Shown here piece after piece: positions 26,114 through 34,170 of a stretch of 34,416 bases of DNA (its first letter is position 1; each line of letters starts with the position of its first letter). The notes below the pieces were generated by a model, which did no database searches, had not been told where the DNA came from, and saw only the letters and a list, made by a program, of their open reading frames with translations. Both the position numbers and the translations under genes were made by a program. The stretch is from the NCBI GenBank assembly GCA_002172915.1, contig NHBW01000006.1, positions 636,288 through 670,703 of the forward strand. The letters are read 5' to 3'. The DNA comes from Hyphomonas sp. TMED17 (GTDB lineage: Bacteria > Pseudomonadota > Alphaproteobacteria > Caulobacterales > Hyphomonadaceae).

Positions 26114-26773
26114 CTATTTCATCCCGTAAGCGTCGCGGAATTCCTGCATATTCGCTTTTTCGTCGGCATCGAGGACCTTAACAGTGTCGCGTGCTTTAAG
26201 CCGCTGGATGAGCTGGTTGGCGTCTGGAATATCTGCCGATAGGTCCCAGCCGAGAACCGATCGTGCAACAGCTGCTGCCATCGGGTAGCTATATAGAAAG
26301 ACGATATCGGCATAAGTTAGAGAATCGCCGAACAGATAGGGCCTAAATTGGGCCCGCTTGTGGAGCGCTTTGACACCGCGCTCCATAACGGTTCTGACTT
26401 CCTCTTTGGTTTGTTCCGTCGCTCGTCCGGTGCGGAAGAAAGCCTCGCCATAACAACGGCGCGCGGGGAGTTCCAAATAGAGTTCGCTGTATCTGACAAG
26501 TTCGCGAACGCGTGCGCGGTCGAACGGATCGGCCGGATATAATGAAGGCCCGGCCTGCGTTTCTTCGATATAATCTAGAATGATAGAGGTTTCGGTTATG
26601 AATTGGCCATCGACTTCCAGAAAGGGCACTTTGCCCATCGGGCTTTTGGCGAGCATCTCTTCGCTTTGGCCGGTATAGGTTCGAACCTCTTCAAGGGTGG
26701 CGCCTTTCTCCATGAGTGCCATCTTGGCCATATTGTAGTAATTGGACGCCGGAAATCCGTGCAGTTTAATCAT
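26114..26773 (-). CDS. Glutathione S-transferase family protein
   Basis: The 219-residue protein has an N-terminal thioredoxin-like domain (IKLHGFPASNYYN, GKVPFLEVDG, ETSIILDYIEE) and an alpha-helical C-terminal domain. The Ser/Asn in PASNYYN (10-14) stand where the glutathione-activating residue is found; ETS (about 61-63) would bind the gamma-glutamyl group. An upstream in-frame ATG at 26833 exists, but the first 20 residues do not belong to the fold and a GGAAAAG precedes the ATG at 26773, so that start is preferred. Substrate unknown. It is divergent from the phytanoyl-CoA-dioxygenase gene by about 300 nt. Confidence 0.9.
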   Translation of the reverse strand: MIKLHGFPASNYYNMAKMALMEKGATLEEVRTYTGQSEEMLAKSPMGKVPFLEVDGQFITETSIILDYIEETQAGPSLYPADPFDRARVRELVRYSELYLELPARRCYGEAFFRTGRATEQTKEEVRTVMERGVKALHKRAQFRPYLFGDSLTYADIVFLYSYPMAAAVARSVLGWDLSADIPDANQLIQRLKARDTVKVLDADEKANMQEFRDAYGMK

Positions 26774-27074
26774 GATACTTTTCCATCTGATGGCGTATAG
26801 CTTGTCGCTATCAGTCTGACGCGATTTCGTCATTGTATCAAATCGATGGGTGATTTGATGATGTGTCGATTGTGGGGGCGATAGTCTGATTATCGCGAAT
26901 TAACTGCCCCCGATATGATAGTTTGGGGGTCACTACCAGGCGCGGCCGGCGGCTTACTCGGACACGCAATAAGATGGCGCGGTCGTGCAAGCCGGAATCG
27001 CTGCCAGTCTCTTGTCTCGTAATCATTTTCTTTTTAGTGTGTCGCAAAATATAAGGCTGCGGAGGAAATCAATA

Positions 27075-28250
27075 ATGGCTGGGCCCGATTATACTAAATC
27101 CATAAAAGCGTGTGCTGCACATTATGGTGACGAAGCTCAGGCAGTCGAAACCTATATGCTGGAGGGGCAGGCACGGGCCTTTTCGCTCGGAAACCGTGGT
27201 CCAATTCGGTTCAATGATGATGGCAGTTTGCCCCCGGACATTGTCAAGGCCTATTCGAAATATGGCTTCTATGTGTTTGAGAATGTTATCGATGCCCGTG
27301 AAATGGCCGATATTCACGCCGATATGGAAGAGGTGCGGTCGCGGTTCCCGACCGAGCCGGGCTCACCAGTAGATCGTCATGGCCGGCCCGCCTTGGGTGT
27401 TGATTGTAAGGGTGTCGGCCTGATGTGGAGCGCGCCATTGAGTGACCCGATGGGCGGGACAAGTGTCGCCAATGGTCGCCACCAGGTAAAATTGAAGGAT
27501 TTGCAGGCCGCCGAAGGCGCGCCCGCAAAAGCGCCTTTCATTCTGGTCGGATCGCTGCAATTTTCTGATGCAGCGTTACGCCTTTATGGCCATCCGCAAC
27601 TTCTTCGGGTTGCCGCAGAGGTGAATGGTGAAGATTTTACCCCTTTTAACGAGGTTCTGTTTATCAAGGATGCCGGGCTCGGCGCGGCAGTGTCCTGGCA
27701 TCAGGATGGTGACACGCACTGGAATAATCCCGATTTTGACGAAAATATTCACGGCTTCAATTTCATGGCACAGGTCTATGGAAGCACACCGGTTAACGGT
27801 GTCTGGGTTGTTCCAGGTACGCATAAAATGGGTAAAATGGACATTACCGCCATGGTTGCCGAATCCGGCAGTGAACGTCTCAAGGATGCGGTGCCGATCG
27901 TCTGTGAGGCTGGTGATGTTGTGATCTGCAACCGGCAGCTTGTGCATGGTTCATTTGCCAATGCCGGGTTCGAGCCACGCTTGACGATTAATTTCGGGTT
28001 TCATCGGCGGTCATCGGTCTTCAATGTTGAAGGTGCCGGCATTCATAGTCCAGTTGCGGTTTATGATGATGATATCATCAAGGAACGGTCTCGCGTTATT
28101 GGCTTGGCGATCGATGCTCGGAAGCGGCAATATCCTGATGAGCAGCCATACAGATACAGACCCTTCGAAGCGTCGGGTGAAACCTATGTCTGGGACGCTG
28201 CAGCGAAAGCAGGCTTGCGAGACTATAACATGCTCGACCTCAGCATCTAA
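27075..28250 (+). CDS. Phytanoyl-CoA dioxygenase (PhyH) family oxygenase
   Basis: A 391-residue cytoplasmic Fe(II)/2-oxoglutarate enzyme. Fe ligands are His209 and Asp211 (SWHQDGDTHW) and His291 (HGSFANAG), and Arg302 is the likely 2-oxoglutarate binder. YGFYVFENVIDAREM near residue 63 is the usual N-terminal block. The family hydroxylates acyl-CoAs, ectoine and many small molecules; the substrate is not deducible. GGAGG (27061-27065) is 9 nt before the ATG; the frame could extend 30 codons upstream but lacks a better start. The next plus-strand genes are broken remains of a ketoacyl synthase and a dehydrogenase, hinting at a lost lipid or polyketide context. Confidence 0.92.
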   Translation: MAGPDYTKSIKACAAHYGDEAQAVETYMLEGQARAFSLGNRGPIRFNDDGSLPPDIVKAYSKYGFYVFENVIDAREMADIHADMEEVRSRFPTEPGSPVDRHGRPALGVDCKGVGLMWSAPLSDPMGGTSVANGRHQVKLKDLQAAEGAPAKAPFILVGSLQFSDAALRLYGHPQLLRVAAEVNGEDFTPFNEVLFIKDAGLGAAVSWHQDGDTHWNNPDFDENIHGFNFMAQVYGSTPVNGVWVVPGTHKMGKMDITAMVAESGSERLKDAVPIVCEAGDVVICNRQLVHGSFANAGFEPRLTINFGFHRRSSVFNVEGAGIHSPVAVYDDDIIKERSRVIGLAIDARKRQYPDEQPYRYRPFEASGETYVWDAAAKAGLRDYNMLDLSI

Positions 28251-28272
28251 GTTGAAGTAGCTTTCGGTTTTA

Positions 28273-28581
28273 TATGAATTCGGGGGCAATAATGCTTCTG
28301 CGGTCATACTTTCACCGGACAAGACCGGGGCGATGCTGGCCAAGCGATACGGCGACGATGCTATGACGGCCTATTATCAAAAGCGTGAACCAGTACTGGC
28401 CGCATCACAGGCCTATCTGGAGCGGGCCGACCGGGGCGATTTCGTACCAATCTATCGTTTCGGCGAAGATCGGATAAACGAGGCTGATATCGAGATTAGT
28501 GAGACCCGTATTAAAGTGGCCGGCCTAACCAATGCGATCGCGCTGCCGACCGAGTCGCCGTATTCGGATATGATTGGCTAA
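28273..28581 (+). pseudogene. C-terminal remnant of a FabY-like beta-ketoacyl-ACP synthase
   Basis: The frame read from 28273 begins YEFGGNNASAVILSP and continues KRYGDDAMTAYYQKREPV... The FGGNNAS is the conserved end of condensing enzymes (GFGGxNAS), and the continuation resembles the C-terminal tail of FabY-type ketoacyl synthases, ending EADIEI...SPYSDMIG before TAA. About 100 of the more than 600 residues of a full-length enzyme remain. Everything upstream of the FGG, including the active-site Cys and His, is absent; the frame is preceded by a stop (28258) eight nt after the PhyH stop. I base the FabY assignment on motif memory only. Confidence 0.65.
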
Positions 28582-28690
28582 GGAAAAGATCGTCCAAGAT
28601 AGCCGCCAGGTGATACGCAAGATCTGGTGATCGGGTTCGGCCGCGCGGGGCCGTTTAGCGTGTACTGTATTTAAATAGTGAGGCACAAGA

Positions 28691-28774
28691 ATGAACAAGG
28701 TAGTCAAGCCGACGAAACGTGCTGTCGTGATCCAAAGCTTTCTCGATCTTTTCAAGCATCCCGAATATCTCTAG
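28691..28774 (+). other. Short reading frame in front of the dehydrogenase remnant
   Basis: ATG at 28691 follows TGAGG and starts a 27-codon frame (MNKVVKPTKRAVVIQSFL...) ending in TAG at 28772-28774. It is in the same frame as the dehydrogenase remnant that follows, so it may be the start of an unrelated gene fused to it by deletion, or part of the same dead gene. No family recognised. Confidence 0.25.
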
Positions 28775-28996
28775 ATTGGTGTTTTTGAAGGGCAAACATT
28801 CAACGCTTTGCGGGCGGGTACAAAAATTGGCGTCGATCGCGAAAAAGTCATGCAAAACATGCGGGCAAGTCTGCCGCTTGAAGGGCGCTGGGGCGCGGCT
28901 CAGGATGTCGCCGACGCTGTTGCGTGGCTCGCCTCCGATAAGGCAGGCTATGTTACCGGGCAGGTGATCCGCGTTGATGGCGGCATGATTGTCTAG
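28775..28996 (+). pseudogene. C-terminal remnant of a short-chain dehydrogenase/reductase (FabG-like)
   Basis: About the last 70 residues of an SDR: LPLEGRWGAAQDVADAVAWL...GYVTGQVIRVDGGMIV. The GxVTGQxIxVDGG end is the family signature, but the Rossmann nucleotide-binding motif and the Ser-Tyr-Lys active site are missing. It ends in TAG at 28994-28996 and has a terminator 16 nt later. Together with the ketoacyl-synthase remnant it looks like the leftover of a fatty-acid or polyketide-type gene set whose N-terminal parts were deleted. Confidence 0.75.
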
Positions 28997-29012
28997 CTGG
29001 AGTTTCACCAGC

Positions 29013-29032
29013 CCGGCAGACAGCCGGTTTTT
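29013..29032 (+). terminator. Terminator after the dehydrogenase remnant
   Basis: CCGGC (29013-29017) and GCCGG (29023-29027) form a 5-bp stem with loop AGACA, followed by TTTTT (29028-29032). A short but well-formed rho-independent terminator. From here to the copper operator (29267) nothing else is recognisable. Confidence 0.55.
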
Positions 29033-29266
29033 GCATCATAAGTTTCACAATCGAAGCAGTCGGGGCCTATCGGCCAGCCTTTGCTGTTTGCCGGTTTAAT
29101 GCGGGTTAGCGAAGCTTTTTTGGGTTAGTCGCCAGTTTTAAAGCGGAAATGATATTTTCTAATCGTGACAGGCACTGACTTTGCTCGCCTCGCGACCAGA
29201 TGCGACATATCAATCCGGTGCTGTTTCGCCGCTTGACTGTTCGATCCTTGTAAATGAAGACTGATA

Positions 29267-29285
29267 TCCTATCGGGGGTATAGGA
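29267..29285 (+). promoter_or_regulatory. Putative CsoR-type operator
   Basis: TCCTAT (29267-29272) and ATAGGA (29280-29285) are exact inverted repeats around CGGGGGT. AT-rich arms flanking a G-tract are the operator form described for CsoR/RcnR-family repressors. It lies directly upstream of the csoR reading frame and the copper operon, where autoregulation is expected. Confidence 0.6.
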
Positions 29286-29286
29286 C

Positions 29287-29563
29287 ATACTGAAAGAAAC
29301 ACGGGATGCCGCCACCAGGCCTTTGGCGCGGATAGAGGGCCAGGTTGCGTGGGGTTTAGAAAATGATCGAGGAAGAGCGTTATTGTATTGATGTTGTGAG
29401 ACAAGTGCAGGCGATCAAGGCGGCATTAACCAGCCTCGAAAAACTTGTCCTTGATGACCATCTTGATACGTGTGTTGAAACGGCACTGAAAGGAAAAAGC
29501 CTTTCGACGCGACGTGAAAAAGTAGAAGAATTAGTTGCAGTCCTAGGAGGTCGCAAGAAGTGA
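29287..29563 (+). pseudogene. csoR: CsoR-like copper repressor, apparently frameshifted
   Basis: The 66-codon frame from ATG 29363 encodes MIEEERYCIDVV..., the core of a CsoR/RcnR repressor with Cys8, His33 and Cys37 spaced 25 and 4 apart, as in the Cu(I) site of CsoR. The missing N-terminal helix is present just upstream in another frame: LKETRDAATRPLARIEGQV at 29290-29346. Removing one A from the AAAA run 29360-29363 joins them into a normal 90-residue protein. The upstream frame also lacks ATG/GTG/TTG (it begins GAC ATA CTG after a TAG), though ATA 29287 sits 8 nt after GGGGG. The 66-residue form would lack most of helix 1 needed for DNA binding. Its TGA overlaps the GTG start of the TolC-like gene, with AGGAGG at 29545-29550. 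Real decay or a sequencing error in the A run are both possible. Confidence 0.75.
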
Positions 29564-30957
29564 GTAGGTATTGTCTGCCTGCATTGATGCTTTTGGTGTT
29601 CAACGCCGGATGTGTGTCGGTTCCCGAAGGTGCTGGCTTTGAGTCGCTTCGCAAGAACGTGTCCGAGCGTACCGTAACCAGTCTGGATTGGCCGGGTGTT
29701 ACGATCGCCGAGACTGAAGCCGAAGACAGAATCCAGACTTTATTGCGCGCGCCGCTTACCGAGGCGGCGGCTATCGAAATTGCAATTCTCAATAGTCCGG
29801 CAATTCAGGCCGTCTATTTCGAGCTCGAAGCGGCTGCTGGTGAATATACAGACCGAGCCGCTCTGCCAAACCCGTTTGTGTCCGCAATGGTGCTGAATGT
29901 TGAAGACGCGCCGGTCACAAACTTGTCATATGGTCTGGGAATAGATTTGCTTGATATTCTGTTTGCTTCGCGCCGCATCAGCGCCGCGGGGCTGCGGTTT
30001 GAGGCCGAACAGGCTGAGGCGGCGGCTGCGCTCGTCGATTATATTTCTGACGTTCGAGTGGCATATTATAATGCTGTTGCAGCCACACAGATTTCGAACC
30101 TGATGGCGAGCGCCAGCGAAGCCGCTCACGCCTCCGCCGACGTCGCGCAAGCATTATTCGATGCAGGGAATATCGCTCAAATCAATCTTGACCGCGAAAA
30201 ATTGCTGGCGGCGGAGATAGAGTTTGACGCTATGCGGGCACGGACTGAGCTCAATGCCGCTAGATTGCATCTGAATGCAATGACCGGCCTTGTTGGGTCG
30301 GACGCAAGCAATTGGGTGTTGGCAGGTCGCTTGCAGAACCCACCTCGGCAACTTGTTCTTGAGCCCGTTAAAGTCGACGAAAATCTGTACCTGATCGCGA
30401 ATGATGCCAGAATTGATGAAGCTGGCGCGCTGATAGGGCTGGTCTCGGCATCCTCCCTCATTGGTGAACCTGAGCTTGAAGTCGAGCTCGAACGCGATCA
30501 TGGCGAGTGGGAAAACGGTGTCGGGGTCGCGTTTGAATTACCGGTTTTCAACTGGGGCGAAGGAAGGCGTCGCGCTGCGAGAGCCCAGCTGGCTGCAATG
30601 ATCCAGCAGCGGCTTGCCAATCATGCCCAGCTTGAAAGCGAGGCGCAGAGCCTAACTTCTGAATTTGATACAGCACGGCAGATCGCATTGCTTTACCGGG
30701 CCGAGGTGTTGCCGTTGGCCGGGCGGGTCCTGCAAGGTGCGCAGCTTGACTATAATGCAATGCAAATCGGGACAATGGCGCTGCTTGACGCAAAACGCGA
30801 GCAACTCGCCGCCGGCCGTAATTACGTCCGGGCTTTGCAGCACTATTGGGTTTTGAAGGCGCGCTATGACCAGCTAGCAGCTGGCGGTGCTGCCCGCAGC
30901 GGTGTTGAAACGCGCAGCGATCAGTCGGGCCGGTCGGTAGAACGAGAGGGACATTAA
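29560..30957 (+). CDS. TolC-family outer-membrane lipoprotein (CusC-like) of the copper locus
   Basis: The 465-residue product has a lipobox (NAGC, Cys18) and two repeats of the outer membrane efflux domain (about 70-250 and 270-445) rich in long Ala/Glu helices, as in CusC/OprM-type trimers. GTG start overlaps the csoR TGA (GTGA) with AGGAGG 9 nt upstream, so it is translationally coupled to the repressor frame. Its stop overlaps the multicopper oxidase ATG (TAATG). No membrane-fusion protein or RND pump is encoded nearby, so its inner partners must be elsewhere or it serves another export path. Copper association is inferred from operon context. Confidence 0.9.
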   Translation: MSRYCLPALMLLVFNAGCVSVPEGAGFESLRKNVSERTVTSLDWPGVTIAETEAEDRIQTLLRAPLTEAAAIEIAILNSPAIQAVYFELEAAAGEYTDRAALPNPFVSAMVLNVEDAPVTNLSYGLGIDLLDILFASRRISAAGLRFEAEQAEAAAALVDYISDVRVAYYNAVAATQISNLMASASEAAHASADVAQALFDAGNIAQINLDREKLLAAEIEFDAMRARTELNAARLHLNAMTGLVGSDASNWVLAGRLQNPPRQLVLEPVKVDENLYLIANDARIDEAGALIGLVSASSLIGEPELEVELERDHGEWENGVGVAFELPVFNWGEGRRRAARAQLAAMIQQRLANHAQLESEAQSLTSEFDTARQIALLYRAEVLPLAGRVLQGAQLDYNAMQIGTMALLDAKREQLAAGRNYVRALQHYWVLKARYDQLAAGGAARSGVETRSDQSGRSVEREGH

Positions 30958-32306
30958 TGACGTCACGAAGAGATGCTCTTAAGCTTGCGGGGCTCGGAAT
31001 GGGCGCGCTGGCGGTCGGATCTGGCCAGGCCGCTGCTGCCACAAATCCCGGTACCCTTTATTCGAGTTCGGTTGCGCACGGGCCGGATCGGTCCTACCGG
31101 CCCGGGCGGGCCGGAACGGATTATACACCCGTCGAAACGCCGAATGGTTCGACGCTGCCTTATAAAATCAAAAACGGGGTGAAGATCTTTCACCTCGTTG
31201 CCGAACAAGTCGATCATGAATTTGCTGACGGCTTAAATGGTCGATGCTGGGGTTATAATGGACGGGTTCACGGGCCGACAATCGAAGCTGTCGAAGGCGA
31301 CCGGGTTCGTGTCTATGTGACGAACCGGTTGCCTGCGGCAACATCGGTGCATTGGCATGGTGTGATACTGAATTCAGGCATGGATGGTGTCAGTGGCTTA
31401 AATCAGCAAGCTATCGAGCCCGGCGAAACCTTCGTATATGAATGGACGTTTCAGCAATTTGGTACGTTTATGTACCATTCTCATCACGATGAGATGACTC
31501 AGATGGCCATGGGGCTTTTGGGAATGATTGTGGTGCATCCACGCAGACCCTCCGAGCCTAAGCCGGACCGAGATTTTGCCCTGATGCTTTCGACTTGGAA
31601 GATGCGTCCGGGGGAACGTCGCCCAGATCCGAACGAGATGACGGATTTCAATATTCTGACAATTAATGGCAAGGCCTATCCGGCGACCACGCCGCTTGTC
31701 GCGCGCACCGGGCAACGCGTCAGGATCCGGATTGGAAATTTATCCGCGATGCATCATCACTCGATTCATCTGCATGGGTATGCTTTTGAAGAAACCATGA
31801 CCGATGGGGGGCTGGTCCCGCTGTCTGCGCGACGTCCGGAAACCACGACACTCGTTCCGGTTGGCGCGACACGGACGGTTGAATTCATCGCCAATAATCC
31901 CGGTGACTGGGCGATGCACTGCCATATGACGCATCATGTCATGAACCAGATGGCCCATGGAGGGGCTAATATGCTTGGCGTCGATCCGGCCGCCTTTCAG
32001 GGACGCGTTGCATCCTTACTGCCCGCTTATATGGCTATGGGGCAGACCGGCATGGGCGAAATGGGCGAGCATATCGAAAGCGGCCATATGCCGGTTCCGG
32101 AGAACTCGTTGCCAATGGTCGGCTCGCAGGGGCCGCACGGCTATATCTCAATGGGAGGTATGTTCACACTCTTGAAAGTGCGCGACGGCATTACCGATTT
32201 TGCCAATCCCGGATGGTATGATGATCCCGTCGGCGTGGCGCGACCGGCCACAGTTGAGGAGCTCAACCGGGATGAAGTTGGCATTTTAAACGCGCAGACC
32301 GAATAG
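30957..32306 (+). CDS. Multicopper oxidase with Tat signal (periplasmic Cu(I) oxidase)
   Basis: The 449-residue protein has a twin-arginine signal (SRRDALKLAGLG) and the full set of copper ligands: HWHG (132-135), HSHHDEM (174-180), HHHSIHLHG (266-274) and HCHMTHHVMNQM (321-332). The last contains the type 1 set HCH-x3-H-x4-M, i.e. Cys322, His327 and Met332. A Met/His-rich segment at 359-378 could hold Cu(I). Such enzymes oxidise Cu(I) to less toxic Cu(II) in the periplasm, as CueO/PcoA do. The gene starts within the stop of the TolC-like gene and is followed by copC, supporting a copper-resistance operon. Confidence 0.93.
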   Translation: MTSRRDALKLAGLGMGALAVGSGQAAAATNPGTLYSSSVAHGPDRSYRPGRAGTDYTPVETPNGSTLPYKIKNGVKIFHLVAEQVDHEFADGLNGRCWGYNGRVHGPTIEAVEGDRVRVYVTNRLPAATSVHWHGVILNSGMDGVSGLNQQAIEPGETFVYEWTFQQFGTFMYHSHHDEMTQMAMGLLGMIVVHPRRPSEPKPDRDFALMLSTWKMRPGERRPDPNEMTDFNILTINGKAYPATTPLVARTGQRVRIRIGNLSAMHHHSIHLHGYAFEETMTDGGLVPLSARRPETTTLVPVGATRTVEFIANNPGDWAMHCHMTHHVMNQMAHGGANMLGVDPAAFQGRVASLLPAYMAMGQTGMGEMGEHIESGHMPVPENSLPMVGSQGPHGYISMGGMFTLLKVRDGITDFANPGWYDDPVGVARPATVEELNRDEVGILNAQTE

Positions 32307-32386
32307 GCTCGCAGATTGTCTGTAATAAACGGCCGGATGGACTGCTACGAGGCCGTAAACATAAGTATTTTGTTGAAGGTAATAAT

Positions 32387-32776
32387 ATGAAACCCGTATC
32401 TATTTTTGTATCTGCACTCGCTGGCTTGGTCTTGTTGTCATCTGCCAATGCTTCCGAGCATATTGCTCATGGCCATGATAGGCATCACGCCCACGCTATG
32501 GCTGCCGGGCAAACCATACCTTCAGATGGCGCCGTACTGGATGAGTCGCCGCCCCATTTCATGGTCCAGTTTGGTCATGCGATGAAGGTTGAAAACCTCA
32601 TGCTTGTGACATTGACAGGCGAGACTATTAATCTCGACATTTCCGAGCTCGGACAATCCGATCGCATAATGGTCGGTTTACCGCAGCTTCAGGCTGATGA
32701 ATATACAGCGATCTGGCGTGCCATCGGAGATGATGAGCATGTCATGAGCGGTTCTATTTCTTTCGTCGTGGAGTAG
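32387..32776 (+). CDS. copC: CopC-like periplasmic copper-binding protein with His-rich N-terminus
   Basis: A 129-residue secreted protein (signal peptide to about residue 22) with the CopC fold: IPSDGAVLDESPPHFMVQFGHAM near 44-66 and the C-terminal Y...WR...DDEH motif, where D116-x-H118 matches the DxH copper ligands. Typical CopC starts with a mature His that completes the Cu(II) site; here the mature start is Ser-Glu-His followed by a His-rich tail (H25, H28, H30, H33, H34, H36). The usual His1 seems replaced by a cluster. GAAGG precedes the ATG. It is 80 nt after the oxidase gene and 7 nt before the PepSY gene. Confidence 0.85.
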   Translation: MKPVSIFVSALAGLVLLSSANASEHIAHGHDRHHAHAMAAGQTIPSDGAVLDESPPHFMVQFGHAMKVENLMLVTLTGETINLDISELGQSDRIMVGLPQLQADEYTAIWRAIGDDEHVMSGSISFVVE

Positions 32777-32783
32777 GTTTCGT

Positions 32784-33506
32784 ATGGTTTTATCCAAATG
32801 GAGCGTGCGAATCCATAAATGGGTGGCCCTTATTGTCGGGATCCAGATTTTTTTATGGATCTCGGGCGGGCTGGTAATGAGTGTAATTCCAATCGAAGAG
32901 GTTCGGGGTGAACACAAGGTTGCCGTGCCTGTTGAATATGCTTTTGATCCGGCGGGTGTGATTTCGTTAAATGACGCCGCATTGTCGGCTTCCATTACAG
33001 AGGTACGCGATGGCACCCTCGGGCATCTGCTTGGCGATCCGGTCTGGCGCATTACTGGGACGGATGGAAATCTGATCACGGTTGATGCCCTTACCGGCGC
33101 GGTTCTGTCACCAATCGATGAAGCGAAAGCACGAGCGGTGGCGGATGCCGACTATTCGCGAGACGCGGCTATTGTAAGCGCTTCTTTGGTGCTTGACCCG
33201 CCGGTTGAATATGGCCGGCCCGGCCCTGTCTGGCAGGTTCGTTTCGATGATCGGGATAATACAACTCTTTATATTGATCCCGATCGTGCCCAGATTGCTG
33301 CGCGTCGGTCTTCGACGTGGCGTTTCTATGATTTCTTCTGGAAACTGCATGTCATGGACTATGATGACGGAGCGGATTTCAACCATCCGCTTCTTATTAC
33401 CGCCGCGGGCGCTGCCATCTTTGTTGCATTTAGCGGTATGATCCTATTGTTTATAAAAATGCGACGGAGCTGGTTGATATGGCGCCAGAAAAGCCGGGCA
33501 GACTGA
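32784..33506 (+). CDS. PepSY-domain inner-membrane protein (copper locus)
   Basis: The 240-residue product has a transmembrane helix at 13-32 after RIHKW, a periplasmic PepSY domain (about 75-190, with VWRITG...DALTGAVLS and VWQVRFDD...DPDRAQIAARR) and a second helix at 207-227. KLHVMDYDDGADFNHPLL (about 189-206) has conserved His residues of the PepSY_TM family. This family includes copper/iron-linked membrane proteins and reductases; exact role unknown. It sits 7 nt after copC on the same transcript. A 70-codon overlapping frame at its end is not treated as a gene. Confidence 0.88.
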   Translation: MVLSKWSVRIHKWVALIVGIQIFLWISGGLVMSVIPIEEVRGEHKVAVPVEYAFDPAGVISLNDAALSASITEVRDGTLGHLLGDPVWRITGTDGNLITVDALTGAVLSPIDEAKARAVADADYSRDAAIVSASLVLDPPVEYGRPGPVWQVRFDDRDNTTLYIDPDRAQIAARRSSTWRFYDFFWKLHVMDYDDGADFNHPLLITAAGAAIFVAFSGMILLFIKMRRSWLIWRQKSRAD

Positions 33507-33584
33507 AGGCTGGCCACTGGATGTCCGCACTGGCGTTTGCGTTATGCGCCGGCATTTCAAACTTCTGCTTTGCGGTTGATGATT

Positions 33585-34109
33585 CTAGGCAGGTTTTTGA
33601 GGTCGCTTTTTCCGGAATCTCGGCAGAAAGAACAGGTAAAGACCGGTTCCCCACATCAGTATTAGCAAAATGCCTGTTGGCAGGAAAATGAAGAGTTTTA
33701 CGCTGTCGGAGAAAAACGAACCATCATGAATTTGCTCGATCAGATCAGATCGTCGATAGGCAACATTCAGGGCCTCTCCGGTATGGGTATCGACCTGTAC
33801 TTCCCAGCCGGTGTGCGCTCTTAGCTTCGCAATGCCTTTGTCAACGCGCAGGTCAATGCGATCAATGTCAGACCATTGTGTGATACCTGCTTCGGGATGC
33901 AGGCGGGCAGTTGCCAGCATTTGCTCATAGTCAATATCGGGCAGCTGGTTGGAGACAATGCCACGCGCGGTCGGCGGCTGGATCCAGCTGATTTCTTTTT
34001 TGAGCATCAGAAAGCCGCCGGCGACGAACATGATACCTGCCGGAATGGCAATGGCCAGGGACAGCCAGTAATGGATTTGGCGTAATTGGCGTTTCAGGTT
34101 TAATTTCAT
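33585..34109 (-). CDS. PepSY-associated transmembrane protein, small
   Basis: The 174-residue product has a helix at about 15-36 after RQIHYW, a PepSY-like periplasmic stretch (residues 75-115; IAKLRAHTGWEVQVDTHTGEALN) and a second helix at about 138-160, then a basic tail. It is convergent to the plus-strand PepSY gene and resembles it in layout, but is much shorter. Function unknown; PepSY_TM proteins often lie by iron and copper genes. It is likely cotranscribed with the gene at 34171-34416. Confidence 0.85.
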   Translation of the reverse strand: MKLNLKRQLRQIHYWLSLAIAIPAGIMFVAGGFLMLKKEISWIQPPTARGIVSNQLPDIDYEQMLATARLHPEAGITQWSDIDRIDLRVDKGIAKLRAHTGWEVQVDTHTGEALNVAYRRSDLIEQIHDGSFFSDSVKLFIFLPTGILLILMWGTGLYLFFLPRFRKKRPQKPA

Positions 34110-34170
34110 TTTGTTGACTCTGACTTGCGACCCGTATCTTATCTAACGGGTCGCGGAAATTGGCATCATG

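Noticed and set aside
33479-33691. 70-codon plus-strand frame with a signal-like stretch near its start
   Set aside because: It overlaps the end of the PepSY gene and about 100 nt of the convergent minus-strand gene, has no strong ribosome site and no recognised family.
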